Assembly (NCBI RefSeq): GCF_011075055.1
Contig: NC_058139.1
Coordinates: 18,187,584 to 18,251,583, forward strand
Direction: 5' to 3'
DNA length: 64,000 nucleotides
Source of the DNA: Mangifera indica
Taxonomy: Eukaryota > Streptophyta > Magnoliopsida > Sapindales > Anacardiaceae
Shown: positions 57,709-64,000 of the stretch, in pieces
Layout: every line of letters starts with the position of its first letter
How positions within the stretch are numbered: position 1 is the first letter of the stretch
Program-made: the position numbers and the translations under genes
The notes under the pieces: model-generated
The model's input: the letters and a program-made list of their open reading frames with translations, nothing else
Database searches by the model: none
What the model was told of the DNA's origin: nothing

Positions 57709-60700
57709 TCAATGAAAAACTTGAGTGGCATAATATTCGCTCTCATTAAACACAGGTCTTAAATCTTCTTTGCACATAAAATCCAAAGGAAATGAAACAA
57801 GATGTCCACGCACTGACTGTAATCTCTCCATGGGATCAGTTTGTTTTATATCTCCATTCACATATGATTCAAGATTCGCAGGAGCTATTCCCAAGTCTAT
57901 GGTAGTATGGCTGATTTTCTCTTTCCACACGGCTACAGTTTGTCTGAATGCAGCTCTGCATGTTATTGTATTCAACGAAAATTATAGACTAGCACTAGCA
58001 CATTGAAGAAAAGTGAAGGAACAAACTCATGCAAGTAAAATACCTGGAATGTATAAGATCGTTGGGTATGCAAGAAAAGACATCCTGGTAGACAGCCGTA
58101 TTTGTCTGTCAAATAAATAACATTTATTAACATCATAAGTTGTTAATCTGAGACAATGAGCAAAAGAAGCACAGAAAACTTTGTGTAGCGAGGATGACAT
58201 GTCAATAACTCTATGCTTATGCTCTTTCTGTTCTCACCTTTGCTGTTGCAATCCATATATCTTTGTATGTTGAGTCAATCACCGGGTCGATTATTTGTTT
58301 TATCTGAGGAGAAAATAAAAGAAGGATTCAGTATCAGTCCAATATGTTTTTCCAAATACTGTTAGAAAAATTAATGCATGCTTCCAACATGCAAAAATGT
58401 AAGAAGTTTAGAGGTAAGAGCAAACAGTAAGGTCACTAACATCTCTAGCACGAAGACCAAGGTGTTCAGACCACAGCGATAGGCGAAGACTCAAAGCAAA
58501 TTTTCCAGCCTTCCATGGTTTTCCTCCCATACATGAATCAACCAGCTCTTTGTCTTCAATAAGTACTCCAATCTGAAAAATCCACGTCAGCAAGGGCAAC
58601 TTCTTCAGAAAGTGATTGACACATTGAATAAGAAAGAATTAGAACATAAAACATTATGCTGTCAGAATCAGGTAAAATAGCCTTTTGCTTAATTTTTCTG
58701 TGAAACCAAGGGCTGTGCTGGGCCATGATATTTCCTGCCCAGCAGGTAATCCCTACTTGAAAAGTTATATTTAGGTACTGAATCGTGATGGTAGACTAGC
58801 TTCAGCAGAAAAACAAAACTAGCTTCAAAATCTGTCAAAATTTGTATCCGAAATATTTTGATCACCACATTGTCTGCAACTGGCAAACACATGTACATGC
58901 ATTGTTGTCACAAAAAAATCATGATTTTGTTACAAAATCACGTATGTTGGCCTCAAGGTCTGAAATTACATACTAAAGGTAAAAAAACAAGAATAAAATG
59001 ATACCTCGGAATCTCTTGAACCAAGTAAACTCCTGTCATTTATATTAGCTGATCCAATCAAGGCTACACAATCATCAATTATCATAATTTTACTATGCAC
59101 ATACACCTGCAAAAATTTTAAAAAAACAAGGAACACAAAGCTTTCATAAATTTATGCCAATCAAACCATTAAAACATAGAGTACAATGACACCCCAGATT
59201 CCAGTAAAGAAACACAGAAAATTCACCAATATTTCTGGAAGATAAATGATCATATATGCTTATTATAAATTGCAATGATGAAAGAACTTACCTGACTGGT
59301 GGCCACTGGACCACCCTCAAATAATCTACCATAAGACCTAAGGCCATAGAAAGAGATGTAATCATGAGTCTTTGGACCAAGAAGTTCAAAAAGGTTATGC
59401 AATATTGAATTCTGTCCTCTGCAAATTGTTCGATACTGCCAATGCATTATGGCTCTCACAGATGCTGCACCACCATCATCAACACCACCCTGCAACAATT
59501 TGGATTCAGTACATATATATAAAATCAAACTAACTCTAAATTTCAAGATACACATGCAAGGAGTAGAACCTGAAAACCTGGAAGCAGTGGTATGACAATA
59601 ATAACCCTGAAGCACTTCTTGTCATTGTATGCTCGCATAATACGCCTGTATAATGCTTCTAAAACACGATTCCTTATAATTTCATCCGCTGAAAGACCTG
59701 ATATAAAAAATTGATTCTGGGAACAATTGCCCAAAAATTCAAAAGCAGTCAGGATAAGGGAACTATACATTGGAAATTGTGCAAGCCCCCTCAACTTGAA
59801 GGAACAGTTATTCTTAAAGAACAAAAAAACCAAATTTGTAATTGAAAATACAAAGCAAAAGTAAATTTACATACGAAACTCTGTCAAGCAAAATCTCTGT
59901 AGCCTAAGCCATTGATGCATAAAGTGGTAAAAAAATTAAACTGCTTTACTTTCTTTCAAGTAAAAGATTGTGAAGTTCAGTACATACCTCTATATAAATA
60001 AAGTGCTCTGCTTTCTCAATGAGAGAAACATAAGCACAGTGAATGCTGTCCTCAATTAGGCTTGTTCCAGCAGACCACTGACTGACACTCCTTAAAATCT
60101 GAAAATTGGAGACCATTATTCATGGCAGAGGATACACAATTTTACTTATAAGGCAAAACAATTTGGGTGGAAAAGAAGTGGTGAAAACCAAACATTTGTA
60201 AAATAAGGATCAAATAGATAAGTCAATCAAGAAAATTCGTCCAGCTATGTTATGCATAACACATAATTAATTGTCATCTAGCAGAAATTAAATTCCTAAA
60301 TGTGCTAGAAGGGTGCAGGGAATGATGTAAATAAAATGCATATTGCAACCAACATGATACCAAAGTGAGCCAAAACTTAAATATCACCAAAGCTATTCCC
60401 ATTTGACAAACCAGAGACACAAAAACTACAATACTTCAGTCCACCCACCATAGCATACAGGTACTAAATTCATATATGGGGGCAAACTCCAGAAGATTCA
60501 ATACTATCTTACCCCTTAATAGAGTACTTAGACATTTCCATTGATAATTTTGATAAAACTATAAATAAGGTAAACTACAACAAAAGCTCAAAATAAGTAA
60601 ACCATATATCAAATTAAAAGATTCAAGATATCATAGTGAGAAAATGAGTGGATTATTTTAAATTTAGCCAAGAATGAGAAAACTTCATATATCACACAAT

Positions 60701-63367
60701 TTATGACTCACCTGACAACGGCATGAAGTACGTGGACCTACTTGTCCAGTTTCATCCATGGAACCAACTTGATCCCCACGTTCTTGCGTTTCCCACCACT
60801 CTGGATCCAAATTTTTATTGCTTGTCTGAGTTATTACATCTACAGATATTTTCATAGGCGACTGGGAGGAGTCATAGTCATCTACAAATCCTTTCATTGG
60901 CGTATCTGTAGTTACCGGTTCAATTTTGGCCTTCTGGTAGCGGAAAGAAACACTTTTGGTAGTATTAATATCCATCCCATTCGATTTTGGGCCCCCATGA
61001 GAACCATCCAGCCCACTGGAATCTTGAGGTAGGAGCAGTGGAATGTCTTGAAAAGATGACATAGAGGAAAAGGAATCCTGTCTTTTCATGCCTTTAGAAT
61101 TGTCTTCACCATTCTTATGTCCAATCTCCACCTCTCTGCTTCTTCCCATGTAATGCGGAATAACCATCTGGTGTTGAGGCATAAGTAGTGGAATTGTTTC
61201 CTCATAAGGAGCTTTATTTCTCTGGAATTAAAAAAAAACATCTCTGTATTAGAATTCCAATCACAATAAATTCCACATAACCATATAAGTTGAATCGAAA
61301 CACATACCTTAGCATAATTCCAGCGCTGAACAAAGTGCCTAGCCACATCACGACAAGGTGGTCCCCAGAGGGCACAGTGGACATCATGCCAAGGCATGCG
61401 AGGGTATTTTCCACGATCCAGTTCATCTTTCATTGTATCTTCCCATGAATTGGGTTCAGATTCCCTGGAAAAAATGTATTTGACTTTAATATTATTATAT
61501 AAACTAAACACCATGCCATAACTTCCTTCCCAAAACAATAGTCTAAGACCACAATAATTAGTCATTGGCACTATTGAAAATGTTATGCCCCAACATCTTG
61601 TAAACACAAGTCTTTTAATTCCTACCATAGCATGTCCAACAAATAATAGTTCACAAAGTGTTCCAACCACTAGTTATTTACTGCAGAAGTAAGTTTTTAC
61701 CACCAAAATATAATTAAAACATGAGCATTTTGTCCACTTTGACCACACAAAGCAAAGCAGCAGAAGTTGTCTTCCAGAAAATTTCATCATCTAGATGGTA
61801 CTACTTCAAGGATATAGAATGCTATAAACAAATATGGACTGATAAAAAATAATAGAAGTTTAATAGTAACCGAGTAGACTAGAGCAATGATATTTTATAA
61901 GCAATTCTCAAACAAAAGCCATTTAACATTCTAAAAGTAGGATGTTTGCACAAAGAACATACCTTGGGTTATAATAGTCCTTTCCAGGCCATACCAGAGG
62001 AGGATTATCACCCAATTTGTGTTCAAATGTGTCATAACGACCAAAGCATAAGTCCAGTCCTCCAATAAAGCAAATCTGGTAATCAACAATGACAAGTTTT
62101 TCATGGTGGGACCTATATGTAATCAAACATGGAAATCAGAAACAGAAATAATCCAGTATAATACAAAGATGGAACAAAAACTTTACAGCTGAAAATACTC
62201 TAGAATACTTTTCAAGTGATCCAACCATACCATAGGTAAACACCGGTAGAGAAGTGGTCCGGATAACGCAGTACCCTCACATTCTCATGAATGTTTAAAA
62301 GCTTTCTCTTGCTATACACACTGTTTATTTTCAAAGCAAGAGCAACCTCTTTGTAGAGAAGAATATAGATCTGCAGTTATAAGATACTGTTATTGTTATT
62401 GCTTATTCAAACAAAATGCTAAAAAGCTAAGTTCTAAAACCAAACTAAACATAAAACTTTTGTATCAAGATCTGACCGCCATTAAAGCACAAAAGAACTA
62501 CATATCAAGAAAAAATAATATGTAAATTTAATTGTACAGCCAAAATGTGTACAAGTACACCTATAATGAAAAGTTATGATAGGAAAACCAGTTAAATTGT
62601 AGAAAAAAATATAAGTTATATTTGGTTGAACACTACTATGCTTTCTGCACAATCTTGATGCCACAAGCATCATATACAGCATATAGTCATTAATTCCTCC
62701 AAAAGGTTTGAGACAGTGGCAGCGCCAATAGAATACCGTGACAGAAGTAGCCAAAGAATTCATCTCGATAGAAATGATTCACAAATCACAGTCTAACCAC
62801 ACCATTTGGCCTATCAGATAAAGAGTATAGAGTGAAAAAATGTATTGCATATGTTTACTTCATCAATCTAGATAAAATAATATTAAAACAGTATCACAAA
62901 CGAATACCTGAACCCCTTTCTTTGCTTTGTCTTCCAACAAAGCATCAAGCCGTGAAGAAGCATTAACATGAAAAGGACGCCGCATATACAATTCTGGGCA
63001 CAGCCACCAGCCACAAATAAAAATCTGCATGAAACTTCTGATCATCAGATTCTTTAAACCACTATGTAGATAAAGATGTGGATTACCATAAATTTCTGAG
63101 CACTAGAATGGGAAAGGGACTAACCTCTGATTTAGCATCCTCAATTGATGAAGCAATAGCTTCAAAGGCTGCTCTACCATCTACAAACCATTGAGCCTGA
63201 CTTCCATCATCAGTCAAACCCCTAGGAGGAGCAAAAGACCCAAAGCGATGAGGATGACACCAGCCCTCTGGGGGCCTAAGGCCAGCATCATTAATGGCAG
63301 CAATCCAATCTTTAACTTTAGCACTATTCTTGGTCCTCAAACTTATGCTCCGGTTTCCACAAGTCAC
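57709..63367 (-). CDS. PLDP1: Phospholipase D zeta/P type (PX-PH-PLD), C-terminal part, 5' end outside window
   Basis: A Ca-independent phospholipase D that hydrolyses phosphatidylcholine to phosphatidic acid. Arabidopsis members act in root-hair growth, auxin/vesicle traffic and phosphate starvation. Fourteen exons are seen, 2382 nt (794 codons): 63125-63367, 62908-63024, 62231-62370, 61963-62112, 61308-61464, 60712-61221, 59988-60098, 59570-59716, 59292-59489, 59005-59106, 58441-58572, 58238-58303, 58044-58105, 57709-57955. The first covers the end of the PH domain. Both catalytic motifs are intact: HHEKLVIVD (exon at 61963) and [10 protein letters not shown] (exon at 59005). The 510-nt exon is the variable loop between them. 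The C-terminus [20 protein letters not shown] is that of the PLD zeta class. The PX domain and about 300 residues lie beyond 64000. The text favours PLDP1 over PLDP2, but this is not certain. Confidence 0.93.
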
Positions 63368-64000
63368 CTTTCAAAGTTTCCATTACTCGTTAAAGATTTA
63401 TTTTCTCTGAATTTGTTCAAAACATATATATTTCACAGGCCAATTAATTTGTTTAGACATTTTGTAGATCCAAAAAGTACAGTGAAGAATGCAGGTCCCA
63501 AAGACTTTGAACAATTACAAGAAAAAGAATCAATAGAACTTGAATATTTGGGACAAAACTGTTAACCCATACATTTAAAGTGTCAATCTAAAAGTTTAGG
63601 TATGGCAGTATTTGTAAAATGAAAATTAGACACGAACTAGACCAAAGGATTACACTGAATTTGGCTCAGCTCAGCCTTAATTTTAAACTATGAGAACTAA
63701 AGAACTCTTAAAAATTACAATGCCCATCAGTTGCTTTCATTCAGTGTTTTCTCCAGCAATTCCTTAATGAACACAGTAATTTTATAAAGAGATCATTAAT
63801 GAATTAAGTCAGACCCCAAAAAGGTAGAGAGAAGTGCATATTGCCATGCCTGAAAACAACATGCTTACTACAAAGAATGCCTCAAACAAGCAGATAGGCA
63901 ATATGTTATTAAATTTTAAGCTTCTATGCATCATGTGTATTCAGCAGATTCTCTGACTAGAAATTGCCATCTTCAGCTACATATAAGAATCAAGTATACT
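63368..64000 (-). other. Intron of the PLD gene running off the window
   Basis: No coding match to the PH or PX domains is visible on the minus strand from 63368 to the edge. The exon at 63125-63367 has a clear acceptor (TTTGAAAG|GTGAC), so this is intron sequence. Confidence 0.55.

Noticed and set aside
63191..63565. 124-codon plus-strand open frame
   Set aside because: Antisense to the PLD PH-domain exon.
1..64000. CRISPR arrays, bacterial operons, origins
   Set aside because: The window is plant nuclear DNA with spliced genes. No regularly spaced repeat-spacer structure was seen.

Overview
The window is nuclear DNA of a eudicot plant. Its genes have many short exons with GT-AG introns, the intergenic DNA is AT-rich, and several plant-specific families are present. 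Six protein-coding genes can be read exon by exon: TOPLESS-RELATED 2 (TPR2, minus, 5903-13636), the Pumilio-type ribosome-biogenesis protein APUM24 (plus, 25407-30477), a class 3 / DAG-type lipase (plus, 33885-38235), a gamma-glutamylcyclotransferase-like protein with a plastid-type N-terminus (minus, 48162-50281), a clade E / EGR-type protein phosphatase 2C (minus, 54368-56248), and the C-terminal two thirds of a PX-PH phospholipase D (PLD zeta/P type, minus, 57709 to beyond the right edge). From memory, TPR2, APUM24, the EGR3-type PP2C and PLDP1 are close neighbours on Arabidopsis chromosome 3, so the window looks like an expanded version of one conserved block. One RNA gene stands out: a minus-strand U-snRNA gene (47465-47638) with a perfect plant USE, a TATA box at RNA polymerase II spacing, an Sm site and a 3' hairpin. 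Its 5' part looks like minor-spliceosomal U4atac.

The rest is repeat landscape. Region 1-4620 is a decayed minus-strand Ty3/gypsy element, split by an 1800-bp non-autonomous hAT-type element with an exact 8-bp target-site duplication. Region 14300-25200 is a very AT-rich, gene-free stretch of MITEs, a 2.6-kb TIR element and microsatellites. A single TIR family (termini near GGCCAAAGGACTATTTCCCACCC, 9-bp target duplications, so Mutator-like) recurs at 18138-20716, 32172-32978, 38372-39039 and 50501-52122, and the last copy carries a broken NBS-LRR 3' fragment (Pack-MULE-like). Region 39440-47082 is an endogenous caulimovirid (pararetrovirus): a minus-strand remnant with movement-protein, zinc-knuckle, protease and reverse-transcriptase regions and a tRNA-Met primer-binding site, head-to-head with a plus-strand fragment that carries a second ORF-like region, a promoter/poly(A) block and its own primer-binding site. 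Both viral parts are full of stops.

Functionally the genes are unrelated housekeeping and regulatory loci: transcriptional co-repression (TPR2), pre-rRNA processing (APUM24), lipid hydrolysis (lipase and PLD), growth and drought phosphatase signalling (PP2C) and U12-type splicing (the U4atac-like RNA). Each gene has its own promoter and no functional cluster is evident. Exon borders were assigned by eye from splice signals, reading-frame continuity and family similarity. In every complete gene the exons sum to an uninterrupted frame.
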